A stretch of 37,583 nt of DNA, taken from Sulfurimonadaceae bacterium. Lineage in GTDB: Bacteria > Campylobacterota > Campylobacteria > Campylobacterales > Sulfurimonadaceae. Under the pieces are notes generated by a model, which had not been told where the DNA came from, made no database searches, and saw only the letters and a list, made by a program, of their open reading frames with translations. Within the stretch, counting starts at the first letter, position 1. Each line of letters opens with the position of its first letter. Shown here in pieces: positions 25,613 through 34,628 of this stretch. The position numbers were made by a program, and so were the translations under genes. Location: contig JADGDM010000025.1 of assembly GCA_016744905.1 (NCBI GenBank), forward strand, positions 1 to 37,583. Reading direction: 5' to 3'.

Positions 25613-26671
25613 ATGAATATTCATAATAAAATACACCGCCCGATTATCACAAGAGCATTAGTAGTTACTGGTTTATTAATTTCTGGCTGTTCTACGACAG
25701 CAGACGACAAGTCTATCGATAATAACACAGATACGATTCCTGTGACACTTAAAAACTATAAAGTAGCAGAATCGGACCTAGCTTTTGGAAATGTTATTAA
25801 ATTAGGTCCGGCAAATACGCTTATTCACTTTCCAGTAAAACCGTTTGATTTAAGTAATCAAACAGTTGTACGCATGAATCAAGACACCATTTACAGTGGT
25901 GCTGTGATTGATGTATCAAAAGGTGCAACAATAACCCTACCAGAAGCTGATGGTCGTTATCAATCTGTAATGATTGTACAAAACGATCACTATGTTAATG
26001 ATGTGTTTATTGGGGCGGGTACTTATCAGATTAAAAGCGATACAAACAGTGATTTTGTTAATCTTACCGTACGAACAGAGATTCATCTGAATGATCCAGA
26101 GGATATTAAAAAAGTAGTCGCATTACAACAAGCAGTCAAGCTAGATGTTAAAGGAGATAAAATATTTAAACAACTTAATTATGATATGGATCAGCTCGTA
26201 AAGCTCAGAGGCAAACTTTCAAATGAAGCTTTAGCCTTGGATTCGCTCAATAATTTGCAAGGAGCTCGTGGTACGGTTGATGAGCATTTACACTTACTCG
26301 GTACTGCTGCAGGATGGGGATTATTACCCGATGCTAATGCTAGATACATAGGATATGTTCAAAAAGAAGGAAATGGTACAGGATGCTATAGAGCAAATTA
26401 TAAAGTACCTCCATTTAATGATAGTGGCTTCTTCTCAATCACTATGTATGACGGTGAGGGCTGGATGTTTAGCGAAAAGGCTATTTTAAACAAACACAAT
26501 ATCACTTTTAATGAAGATGGAAGTTTCGATGCTAATTTCGGTGAGTGTGGTAAGAACGCTAAAAATAACTTACCAATCACTAATGGGTGGAATTTTATCA
26601 TGCGTGTATACGAACCAAAATTAGACCAACTCGACGCATATAAATTATCAACAGCAGTCAAAGTAAAGTAA
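25613..26671 (+). CDS. Short DUF1254/DUF1214 lipoprotein (second of three)
   Basis: 352 aa with lipobox LISGC, C26. It has the core of DUF1254 (VVRMNQDTIYSGAVIDVS, then GRYQSVMIVQNDHYVND) and DUF1214 (GFFSITMYDGEGWMF, GSFDANFGECG, NGWNFIMRVYEP), but lacks the N-terminal helix with EAYIY and about 110 residues found in its neighbours. Two extra cysteines (GTGCYRA and FGECGK) may form a disulfide. It starts 17 bases after the first copy. The divergence suggests that the three proteins have different jobs rather than being recent duplicates. Confidence 0.82.
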   Translation: MNIHNKIHRPIITRALVVTGLLISGCSTTADDKSIDNNTDTIPVTLKNYKVAESDLAFGNVIKLGPANTLIHFPVKPFDLSNQTVVRMNQDTIYSGAVIDVSKGATITLPEADGRYQSVMIVQNDHYVNDVFIGAGTYQIKSDTNSDFVNLTVRTEIHLNDPEDIKKVVALQQAVKLDVKGDKIFKQLNYDMDQLVKLRGKLSNEALALDSLNNLQGARGTVDEHLHLLGTAAGWGLLPDANARYIGYVQKEGNGTGCYRANYKVPPFNDSGFFSITMYDGEGWMFSEKAILNKHNITFNEDGSFDANFGECGKNAKNNLPITNGWNFIMRVYEPKLDQLDAYKLSTAVKVK

Positions 26672-26694
26672 AGTAAAAACAAAAGGATAATAAA

Positions 26695-28140
26695 ATGAAA
26701 AAAATACATTTAATACTATTAGCAAGTTTGATGATACTCTCATCAGGCTGTTTTTCAGAACCAAAAAGTGTTACGCAAAAAACTGATCTTACGGTGCAAG
26801 AAGCCAAACAAATTGCCAAAGAGGCTTATATTTATGGTTTTCCTTTAGTACTCAATTACAAAACGATGTACGACTATACTATCGATAAAAAGTCACCTGA
26901 ATATAAAGGCGATTTTAACAAGCTGGTATGTAATGCTAGATTATTTACACCTGAAGATAAAACGATTGTAACGCCAAACTCAGATACGCCTTATTGTATG
27001 ACATGGGTTGATATGAGGGCTGAACCCGTTGTTTTTACTATTCCAAAAATAGAACAAGAACGATATTACAGTGTTCAACTAATAGATCTTTATACGCATA
27101 ACGCAGCTTATATTAGTTCTGTAGCCAATAATGTTCCGGGTAATTACCTTTTAACGGGACCTGATTGGAAGGGAGAGATACCTAAAGGCATTACAAAAGT
27201 CATACCTCTTGAGACAAACTTGTTTTTTAGCATACATCGTACACAACTCTTTAATCCTGAAGATATAGATAAGCTTAAAAAAATTCAAGCTGCGTATCGT
27301 GTTGAGCCATTACATACTTATCTACAAATGAAAGCTCCAGCTACCCCAGCATCTATTGATTTTCCAAAGTGGAAAGAGGGAGCTGAATTTAGTGCTGAGG
27401 CATTTACTTATTTGGATTTCATGTTGACATTAGTTGAAACATCTAAAGATGAGCAAGCCCTTATGAAAAGATTTGCAAGAATTGGATTGGAGGATAAAGG
27501 TAAGTTTGATATCAAAAAATTCTCTCCAGAGATTCAAAAGGCTTTAAAAGAAGGCGCTAAAGAGGGTCTTTTAGCTATCAAAGTATTTGCAACACAAGAA
27601 ACTGTTGATCCATTAGCAAGTGCAAAAATATTTGGTACAAGAGCATTTTTAAAAAAAAGTGCAAAAAAAAATTATAACTTAGACAACTTCTACATCATGC
27701 GTGCAATGGCTGCACAGATGGGTTTATATGGAAACTCAGGTGCTGAAGCTACTTATCCTACCTATTTGGTAGATGCAGAAGGTAAACCATTTAACGCTTC
27801 AAAAAATAACTATACAATGATATTTAAAAAAGGTGAACTTCCTCCAGTTAATGCATTTTGGTCATTTACAATGTATGACGGTAAAACACAACTGCTTATA
27901 GACAACCCTTTAAATAGATATCTACTTAATTCTCCAATGATGGATAGTTTTTTGATGAATAAAGATGGTTCTTTAACTATTTATGTACAAAAAGAGTCAC
28001 CAGGTAAAGAACTAGAATCAAACTGGTTACCTGCTCCAGATGGGCCTTTTTACGCAATAATGAGACTATATGGTCCTAAGACAGAGGCACTTGAGGGTAA
28101 ATGGGTTAATCCAGAACTTCTTAATACCTCAAAAAGATAA
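26695..28140 (+). CDS. DUF1254/DUF1214 lipoprotein (third of three)
   Basis: 481 aa with lipobox SSGC, C19. DUF1254 covers about 38-170 (AKEAYIYGFPLVLNYKTMYD, VTPNSDTPYCMTWVDM) and DUF1214 about 365-470 (PPVNAFWSFTMYDGKTQLL, GSLTIYVQKESPG, NWLPAPDGPFYAIMRLYGP). It is closest in layout to the first copy. The lipid anchor places it at the inner or outer membrane. Function unknown. Confidence 0.88.
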   Translation: MKKIHLILLASLMILSSGCFSEPKSVTQKTDLTVQEAKQIAKEAYIYGFPLVLNYKTMYDYTIDKKSPEYKGDFNKLVCNARLFTPEDKTIVTPNSDTPYCMTWVDMRAEPVVFTIPKIEQERYYSVQLIDLYTHNAAYISSVANNVPGNYLLTGPDWKGEIPKGITKVIPLETNLFFSIHRTQLFNPEDIDKLKKIQAAYRVEPLHTYLQMKAPATPASIDFPKWKEGAEFSAEAFTYLDFMLTLVETSKDEQALMKRFARIGLEDKGKFDIKKFSPEIQKALKEGAKEGLLAIKVFATQETVDPLASAKIFGTRAFLKKSAKKNYNLDNFYIMRAMAAQMGLYGNSGAEATYPTYLVDAEGKPFNASKNNYTMIFKKGELPPVNAFWSFTMYDGKTQLLIDNPLNRYLLNSPMMDSFLMNKDGSLTIYVQKESPGKELESNWLPAPDGPFYAIMRLYGPKTEALEGKWVNPELLNTSKR

Positions 28141-28150
28141 AAGGCTCAAA

Positions 28151-28711
28151 ATGAAATATCTATACATAAGTCTACTAGGACTTTCCCTATTTAGTGGGTG
28201 TGCACAGTTAAGTACTGAGGAAAAAGACACAGCGCGCTCGAAAATTGACATGATGGCTGAAAAAACGATTGAAGCACTTTCACAAAAGAACACTCAAATA
28301 CCCTCAGAAATTGAAAAGTCTGAAGCCTATGCTGTGGTCAACTGGAAAGTCACCAAAGTTCCTGTCGTTGGTGCTGGTGGAGGTAATGGTGTTGTCATTA
28401 ATACAAAAACTGGCAAGCGTAAATATTTTAATGTTACTCGTTTTGACTTCGGTGGAGGATGGGGTGTTAAATCTTTTAAAAACTTAATTATCATTAATGA
28501 TAAAGAGATCATGCAAAGAGCCATGAGAAAAGGTGACTTTAAATTTGAAGCAGGCGCAGAAGTTGCTGCCGGTACAGCAGGTATAGATGGCGGTTCAGGT
28601 CAACTCGTGCAAACAAAATCAAAATCATATATGCTACTCGATGGGGGAGCGTCTGCTACAGTAACAGCCAGATTGCTCTACTATACTATGGATAAAAAAT
28701 TAAATGAATAG
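28151..28711 (+). CDS. SYLF/YSC84-like lipoprotein
   Basis: 186 aa from the ATG at 28151; a longer frame starting at 28070 overlaps the previous gene and has no signal. Lipobox LFSGC gives C17. About residues 55-185 resemble the SYLF (YSC84) lipid-binding domain, with SEAYAVVNWKVTKVPVVGAG, the glycine-rich GGGNGVVINTKTGK and RFDFGGGWGVKS. SYLF domains bind phosphoinositides in eukaryotes; in bacteria they are periplasmic and unexplained. It lies 10 bases after the third DUF1254 gene. Confidence 0.75.
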   Translation: MKYLYISLLGLSLFSGCAQLSTEEKDTARSKIDMMAEKTIEALSQKNTQIPSEIEKSEAYAVVNWKVTKVPVVGAGGGNGVVINTKTGKRKYFNVTRFDFGGGWGVKSFKNLIIINDKEIMQRAMRKGDFKFEAGAEVAAGTAGIDGGSGQLVQTKSKSYMLLDGGASATVTARLLYYTMDKKLNE

Positions 28712-28721
28712 AGGATTTTAA

Positions 28722-29153
28722 ATGAAAAAAATTATTGCTGCTTCAGCATTAGTATTAACAATGGCTTCAACTTCGGCAGTCGCAGATACTGCACTTGGTT
28801 TCACTTCAGGTATGGGTTTTGGTGTGGCGGCTCAGTTTGATGGAAAATATAACTTAAGTGTTGGTAACTCAGGTGTTGCCATGGATTATATTTTTATAAA
28901 CACTGAGATTACTAATGATAAAACTATTGCGCTATCTTGGTACATTGCTGGTGGTGCGGCCTATCACTGGAAAACAGGATATATCAGTGGAAAAGATCAA
29001 ATAGGTGCTATTGATATTCGTGTTCCAGTAGGTTTAGATATGAAATTTGCAAAAGTATGGGATGTTTTTTTAGAAGCGGTTCCTGCTTTAGAAATTAATA
29101 GTGGTCTTCATTTTGGTTATGATGCTGCATTAGGTTTACGTTACCACTTCTAG
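28722..29153 (+). CDS. Small outer-membrane barrel-like protein
   Basis: 143 aa with a Sec signal peptide (cleavage near SAVA-D, residue 21). The mature part of about 120 residues alternates polar and non-polar residues, is rich in glycine and aromatic residues, and ends in LRYHF, the terminal phenylalanine typical of BAM substrates. The size suits an eight-stranded barrel. It follows the SYLF gene by 10 bases. Specific function unknown. Confidence 0.68.
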   Translation: MKKIIAASALVLTMASTSAVADTALGFTSGMGFGVAAQFDGKYNLSVGNSGVAMDYIFINTEITNDKTIALSWYIAGGAAYHWKTGYISGKDQIGAIDIRVPVGLDMKFAKVWDVFLEAVPALEINSGLHFGYDAALGLRYHF

Positions 29154-29220
29154 TTATACTTTATAAGTAGGCTAGAGGGGAATTAAAACTGGTATATATT
29201 TCAAGTTCTAAGGATCAAAA

Positions 29221-30780
29221 ATGAAATACATTTTTTTATTTCTAGTCATAATAATGACAGGATTATTTGCTACTCCATACAATTCAAATGTGCTTATTCA
29301 AAGAGGCATTGATCCACAAATTTTGAATTTGTCAGTGACTACCTTTAGACAAAAAGTAGCGTATAAAGTACATGCAACATATAGTGAATCGTATGGTGAT
29401 GAAAATATAAAACAAGATTTTAATATTTTATATGATCCCTTTGCTGTCTATGGGATAGATATCAAACTCGAGATTCCTAAAAAAGACTTAGTACACATCA
29501 ATATCCGTGATTTAAGAACTAAACTAGATGAGACTATGGGTCTGCAATCGTATCTTCAGACAAGAGCCTTATATGACCTAGATAGTTTAAAAGTAATTAA
29601 TCAAGCAGAATCAAACACGACTATCTCTTTTAAATTTCAAGAAGAGAGTATTCCAAGAGAATTAAAATATTTCAAACAATTAAAAGGCTATATCTATATC
29701 ACAGATAATACCTTGCAAAAGATTGTTTTAAAAAATGAAACTGCTTTTAAAGATGATGGAGTTGAAGTACAAAGCTATGAAAAAACACTTGTATTTTCTA
29801 AAGTGTCCCTCAATGGAGGATACCTTTTAAAAAGTATACACACTAAAACATCTGGATTAAAAGATAAACTAAACTATACAAGTGAACTCTATACTGATGC
29901 TATCAGATATTGGGATGAAGACGAAAAAGAGATTCTATATAATACAAAATCAGATAGTAATAATCCGACACTTAATGAAGAGTATCAAACCATAAAAGTT
30001 GAACTGGATAGACTTTTTCCTTTGCTTGGTCAAGAGGCTAGAAAAGCGGGCTATGACCTCCCTAAACCTTATGGTATCTCTTTGATTAATATGTTCCAAA
30101 ACACAACCATGCATATGACAAGTTTTGAAATTGATGGAATAGATCTTGATTTTAATAAGATCCTTGATGGTGACTCAACCTATCAAAATTTAACCTATGC
30201 CCCTTTACTTCGCGCAGATGTTTGGGTTTTCCCATTTTTGAGTGTTGGCCTACTTCTTGGGGCAACGGATACGTCAACAGATGTGACACTCGAGTCAGCC
30301 AGTGGATTAAGTATAGATCGTCCTCTTCGTCCTCCTTTAGAAATCATAGCACCCAATGCTTCTGTGAAAATAGACACCTTTAAAACAAATTCTCTACTTT
30401 ATGGGGTTGGGGTCACTGTCGCAGGTGGGATTGGAGATTTTTTCTCTACTATTGATTTTCAGTATATCACTTCTTATACCAGTGAGGCAGATGTTTCTGT
30501 AGAGATGGTTGTCATTACACCACTGATTGGATATAACTTTACGTCTGTTGGAGTGAGGGCTTTTATTGGTGCGCAGTATCAAGATTTAAAAGAGTCATTA
30601 ACCTTTGCTATACCTACTAATGATGGAAGCTTAAGTGGAAAAGTAGGACTATATTCAGATGACTGGGCTGGAGTTATCGGTGGTAACTATGATTTCACAC
30701 GTCATTGGAGTACCAACTTACTTCTTTCCTATGGAGTAGATAGATCAAATATGACACTGGCCATTGCTTACCGATGGTAA
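29221..30780 (+). CDS. Two-part exported protein with C-terminal barrel
   Basis: 519 aa with a signal peptide (about 1-17, ending LFATP). Residues 20-240 look like a soluble sheet-rich domain (TLQKIVLKNETAFKDDGVEV, TLVFSKVSLNGGYLLKSIHT) that recalls LolA-type lipoprotein or lipid carriers. Residues about 290-519 look like a beta barrel, ending in LAIAYRW. If right, it would join a periplasmic lipid-handling domain to an outer-membrane pore. Both fold guesses are from pattern only. A 67-base gap before it may hold a weak promoter. Confidence 0.55.
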   Translation: MKYIFLFLVIIMTGLFATPYNSNVLIQRGIDPQILNLSVTTFRQKVAYKVHATYSESYGDENIKQDFNILYDPFAVYGIDIKLEIPKKDLVHINIRDLRTKLDETMGLQSYLQTRALYDLDSLKVINQAESNTTISFKFQEESIPRELKYFKQLKGYIYITDNTLQKIVLKNETAFKDDGVEVQSYEKTLVFSKVSLNGGYLLKSIHTKTSGLKDKLNYTSELYTDAIRYWDEDEKEILYNTKSDSNNPTLNEEYQTIKVELDRLFPLLGQEARKAGYDLPKPYGISLINMFQNTTMHMTSFEIDGIDLDFNKILDGDSTYQNLTYAPLLRADVWVFPFLSVGLLLGATDTSTDVTLESASGLSIDRPLRPPLEIIAPNASVKIDTFKTNSLLYGVGVTVAGGIGDFFSTIDFQYITSYTSEADVSVEMVVITPLIGYNFTSVGVRAFIGAQYQDLKESLTFAIPTNDGSLSGKVGLYSDDWAGVIGGNYDFTRHWSTNLLLSYGVDRSNMTLAIAYRW

Positions 30781-30807
30781 AAGTATTTATAGGAGTCGCT
30801 TCATAAT

Positions 30808-31077
30808 ATGAAAATCATACCGCTTGGATTACTACTATCTATAAAGCTAACTGGCAATGAAAATTGGATTGAAATAAAAACGACAGAGCAAACCCAAACT
30901 CCAAAAGCCACTAAAAATTTAGATATTAATCTTTCTCAAATAGAACCTATCAATAAAATGATGCACAATATAACCCTTGTAAAGCAACTCATGGATGTAA
31001 TCCCTCAAAAAGAGGCTCCAGCACCAAGTGATAATAAAAATTGGTTTATACTAAACGCTGAGGAACCTCAGCAATAA
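30808..31077 (+). CDS. Short exported-looking protein with repeated NxNW motif
   Basis: 89 aa, start supported by AGGAG 12 bases upstream. The N-terminus (MKIIPLGLLLSIKLTG) is hydrophobic enough to be a signal or anchor. A motif occurs twice, NENWIEIKTTEQ (18-29) and NKNWFILNAEEP (76-87), framing a helical middle. No family recognised. It is the last gene of the envelope operon; its final codons form the terminator stem, and it ends 2 bases from the convergent putA stop. Confidence 0.55.
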   Translation: MKIIPLGLLLSIKLTGNENWIEIKTTEQTQTPKATKNLDINLSQIEPINKMMHNITLVKQLMDVIPQKEAPAPSDNKNWFILNAEEPQQ

Positions 31078-31081
31078 TTTT
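31057..31081 (+). terminator. Terminator of the envelope operon, embedded in the last gene
   Basis: GCTGAGG (31057-31063) pairs perfectly with CCTCAGC (31066-31072), followed by AATAATTTTAA. The stem encodes the last residues before the stop at 31075-31077. The symmetric stem could also help end putA transcripts from the other side, though that direction has a weaker T run. Confidence 0.6.
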
Positions 31082-34000
31082 AACCCTCAAGACCTTTTAG
31101 ACCCAAGTTACCATATCTATGATAACTATCAGATATGCTCTGTTCAATAAAGTAATGCATCAGTTCTACTCTTCCATGAGGGACAAATGGCTCACTTGCG
31201 ACGTAAATGGCATTTTCACTCAAAATAGTGTACACATGCGCATTTATACTACGACTGTTTAAACAGCGAGCGCGCTCAGATGTTTTTATAGCCTCTATCA
31301 TTGCTTCTTCATTTTCACTAACAATACTGTCTTCTTCATCAAGGAAAGAATCTTTATTTTCTAACAACCATGTAACCTCAGGTGAATCAATATTTTTTGA
31401 TAGTGAAATATGTACCGTAGACCCTGACATTTTAGCCCCAGAAATAGAACTCAAGATTTCATATAAAGAGTCATTTTCATTGATGACTAAGGCAACATTT
31501 TTCATATTAATATATCTGATGATATTACTCTCACCTCTGATATCTGTATAGTCATGATCTTGCGTAAACTCCTTGTCTAACCAGTAGGCAAAGTTTCCAG
31601 CGGTTTTGATACACTCACTCAAGACATTTTGATACTGCGATGCATCTTTGAGTAAAGTTTCTAGCTTATCGATATATGGATGCGCAGCGCGCTCACTGGA
31701 TATTTTGTCATTAAAACTGATATCTAAAAACTGACTGACATAATTAAATCCACCCGCTTTTTTTCCACTTCCAATGGCAGATTTCCCCATCCCTCCAAAA
31801 GGCTGTCTGGTGACAATGGCACCTGTTGTCATACGGTTAAGATAAAGATTTCCAGCTTTAATACGATCAACAAACTTATTTTTTTCTCTCTCATCTAAAC
31901 TCTCTATCCCTGAGGTCAATCCATAACCCGTTGCATTAACCAGATCAATAGCATCATCAATATTCTCCGCACACATCACACTCAGTACTGGCCCAAAGAG
32001 TTCATTAAGATGACAAAAATCTCCTTTTTTAGTGCCCCAACGAATAGCAGGTTTTAACATATAAGGATTTTCACTGTCTGCGTATGAAGGTTTAATCAAC
32101 CACTCTTCCCCCTCATCCATATACTCTAAAGATTTTTTTAGATTTCCTGAGGGGAGATTTACCAGTGAGCCTATCTTATTTTCAAAGTCCCACACCGATC
32201 CAACATGTAAAGACTCTGTTGCATCAACCAACATTTTTTTAAACTTATCATCTTCAAAAAGCTCTTTTTCCAACACTAAAAGTGAAGTCGCTGAACATTT
32301 TTGTCCTGAGTTATTAAACGCAGAAGCGATAACATTTTTAACGGCCTGATCATGATCACAAAGCGCCGTAGCGATGGTCGCATCCTTGCCTCCAGTCTCA
32401 GCACTAAGATGAAGACTCGGACGACCTTTTAACATACTATATGCGCTTTTTTCACTACCGGTAAAAATTACAAAGTCGATCTCTGTATTTGTTACAAGGT
32501 TTTCTTGTGCCAAGGCAGCAGAAGTAGGTGCAAACTGTAGTGTATTTTTACTCACCCCTCCATCCCAAAAACATTTACACACAAGGTAAGCAGAAAGAAT
32601 TGAGTCTGATGATGGTTTGATAATAACCCTGTTTCCTGTTGCCAGTGCAGCGGCGATTCCACCTGTAGCGATGGCAATAGGAAAGTTCCATGGACTTACT
32701 ACCAGCCCTACTCCCTTCTCTTTAACCTCGATACCATCCAAGGCAGTGAGCTTTTTCATACTATAAGGATAAAAATTTAAAAAGTCTATCGCTTCAGAGA
32801 CTTCTACATCTGTTTCAGTAAAAACCTTACCTACCTCAGCTGCAGCCACACCGATAAGGTCAGCTCTATTTTTTTTAAACTCATGGGCGACATTCATCAA
32901 GATTTCACTTCTCTTACCTAAGCTAAGTTTACTCCATCCATCAACATCCATTTTCGCTGTTGTAGCAGCGCGCTGAAGATCCTCTTTTTGTGCCATCATA
33001 CAATGACCAACAATTATCTTCTCATGATATTGAGACTTGTCTATGATTTCGGAAACCACATCACTTTGAATCTCTTTAGAAGCAATAACAGCAGATATAT
33101 TCATCAAGCCTTCTGCTGATCTGTTTTTCCATTTTTCTCTAATTTGTTCAGACCATTTTTGATTGGCTAAAAGTGTAAAATCCGTATCACTCTCATTTTC
33201 AAAAATATAATTTTCAAAATCAATATTTGGATTTTCTAGTGTAAGGTTTCTGTCTTGTTTTCTGTACGGTTCAGTATCCAGATTTTTCAAGGTTTCAATA
33301 GAATCATCATAACTCTTAATTAAAATCTTCCAAGCGTCACTATCAACATTTAATCCAAAACTGTGTCTTAAAAAATTCTGCTCTGCTGTATTTTCATCAA
33401 AACGACGTACGAGGTATGCTATCGCATTGGTAAATGTTTTATCCGTTGCCGTAGGGGCGTAAAGGATGACATTGATTCCTTCCTCTTTGAGTGTATAGTA
33501 AGCAGTCTCGCTCATCCCCTCAAGCATCTCGGCACTGTAATACTGCGTGACCCCTCTTTGTTGTGCGAGTAAAAAAGCCAAGGCTTGATCAAAAAGGTTA
33601 TGCGAAGCGATACCTACATGAACATAGGGAGTCACTTCTTTATCAATAAGAAAATCCATCAAAAGTTTATAATTGGCATCACTTTTAGACTTCTCTTTAT
33701 ACGTCACACATGGCCATCCTCTAAGTGATGATTCTGTCAGTTCCATCTCTTGGTTGGCACCTTTCACCAAGCGAATTTTAATAGGTGTTCCCCCATCATT
33801 AACTCTTTTTTTTGCCCACACATACAATTTTTTTACATGATTCATCATTTCAGGAATGTAGGTTTGAAGAACGATACCCGCGGGTAGATTTATAAACTTT
33901 GCTTGAGAGAGAGTTTTCATAAACACATCAACAGTCAGGTTAATATCTCTATACTCTTCCATATCAAGGTTGATAAACTTCAGTTCTTTGAGTGCCTGCG

Positions 34001-34628
34001 CATAAATTTTTTCTAATTTTAAAGATATTTGATTAACACTCCAATCATAAGCGAGTGTGTTTATCTGAGAAAATATAGTAGAAACTTTTATAGAGACATA
34101 ATCAATATGTGGATTTTTCAAAATCTCAATATATTTTTCTATGCGTTCTTGTGCTTCCTCTTCGCCAAGAACAGCTTCACCAATAATATTTATATTCACT
34201 CGGGTTTTTTCTGCTTCTCGTTTTTTAAGATGAGCGTTAAGCAGTTTTTCTTCGCCCTTTATGACAATATCTTTAACATCACTTCGAAGGTATTGAATAA
34301 ACAGTGGAATAGAAAGCGCAGGAATGTGTACCCCTACATGACGAAAGGACCAGACAAGTAGTTGTTCAAGTTGCGTAAAAAAAGAGGTGTTTTCATACTT
34401 ATCAAAAATATATTCTAGTTGATTGGCTATACGGGTGCGGTCACCAGAGCGAAAACTCTGGTCTAAAAGTTCAATAAGAAATATTTTATTTTTTGGATCT
34501 CTCAACATTAATTTCATAATGGCATGAAATTTTTTCTCAGCATCACTTCTACTGACTTCTATTTTACTTTGCCATTTGTAGGCAAGTACTTTAGCTTCAT
34601 CTAATACTGTTTGATCTATATTGTGCAT
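31080..34628 (-). CDS. putA: Bifunctional proline dehydrogenase / P5C dehydrogenase
   Basis: 1182 aa, the length of the Helicobacter and Campylobacter enzymes. It oxidises proline to glutamate in two steps at the inner face of the membrane, feeding electrons to quinone. The FAD-dependent barrel (about 145-430) shows IRLVKGANQEMELTE, YSAEMLEGMSE and the substrate arginines R408/R409 in YLVRRFDENTA. The aldehyde dehydrogenase (about 540-1010) has SPWNFPIAIATGG, E744 (AETGGKDA) and catalytic C778 (SGQKCSA). The N-terminus lacks the ribbon-helix-helix repressor domain, so it does not control its own gene. It contains three AGCGCGCT palindromes. Confidence 0.96.
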   Translation of the reverse strand: MHNIDQTVLDEAKVLAYKWQSKIEVSRSDAEKKFHAIMKLMLRDPKNKIFLIELLDQSFRSGDRTRIANQLEYIFDKYENTSFFTQLEQLLVWSFRHVGVHIPALSIPLFIQYLRSDVKDIVIKGEEKLLNAHLKKREAEKTRVNINIIGEAVLGEEEAQERIEKYIEILKNPHIDYVSIKVSTIFSQINTLAYDWSVNQISLKLEKIYAQALKELKFINLDMEEYRDINLTVDVFMKTLSQAKFINLPAGIVLQTYIPEMMNHVKKLYVWAKKRVNDGGTPIKIRLVKGANQEMELTESSLRGWPCVTYKEKSKSDANYKLLMDFLIDKEVTPYVHVGIASHNLFDQALAFLLAQQRGVTQYYSAEMLEGMSETAYYTLKEEGINVILYAPTATDKTFTNAIAYLVRRFDENTAEQNFLRHSFGLNVDSDAWKILIKSYDDSIETLKNLDTEPYRKQDRNLTLENPNIDFENYIFENESDTDFTLLANQKWSEQIREKWKNRSAEGLMNISAVIASKEIQSDVVSEIIDKSQYHEKIIVGHCMMAQKEDLQRAATTAKMDVDGWSKLSLGKRSEILMNVAHEFKKNRADLIGVAAAEVGKVFTETDVEVSEAIDFLNFYPYSMKKLTALDGIEVKEKGVGLVVSPWNFPIAIATGGIAAALATGNRVIIKPSSDSILSAYLVCKCFWDGGVSKNTLQFAPTSAALAQENLVTNTEIDFVIFTGSEKSAYSMLKGRPSLHLSAETGGKDATIATALCDHDQAVKNVIASAFNNSGQKCSATSLLVLEKELFEDDKFKKMLVDATESLHVGSVWDFENKIGSLVNLPSGNLKKSLEYMDEGEEWLIKPSYADSENPYMLKPAIRWGTKKGDFCHLNELFGPVLSVMCAENIDDAIDLVNATGYGLTSGIESLDEREKNKFVDRIKAGNLYLNRMTTGAIVTRQPFGGMGKSAIGSGKKAGGFNYVSQFLDISFNDKISSERAAHPYIDKLETLLKDASQYQNVLSECIKTAGNFAYWLDKEFTQDHDYTDIRGESNIIRYINMKNVALVINENDSLYEILSSISGAKMSGSTVHISLSKNIDSPEVTWLLENKDSFLDEEDSIVSENEEAMIEAIKTSERARCLNSRSINAHVYTILSENAIYVASEPFVPHGRVELMHYFIEQSISDSYHRYGNLGLKGLEG

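Larger units (their letters stand above)
3198..32974. repeat. Dispersed palindrome AGCGCGCT, 17 copies
   Basis: Exact copies start at 3198, 6372, 6525, 7418, 8605, 12802, 13382, 13410, 17395, 19066, 19653, 22595, 24190, 28231, 31269, 31686 and 32967. All are inside genes on either strand. Only five further GCGCGC hexamers with other flanking bases were seen (near 2843, 4994, 18229, 24720 and 35347), so the outer A and T are part of the word. Confidence 0.85.

Noticed and set aside
28070-28150. Longer start for the SYLF lipoprotein gene
   Set aside because: The extension overlaps the preceding gene in another frame and would bury the signal peptide and lipobox.
34029-34361. 110-codon plus-strand frame inside putA
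   Set aside because: Its composition follows from the antisense of a helical, lysine-rich region; no signal of an independent gene.
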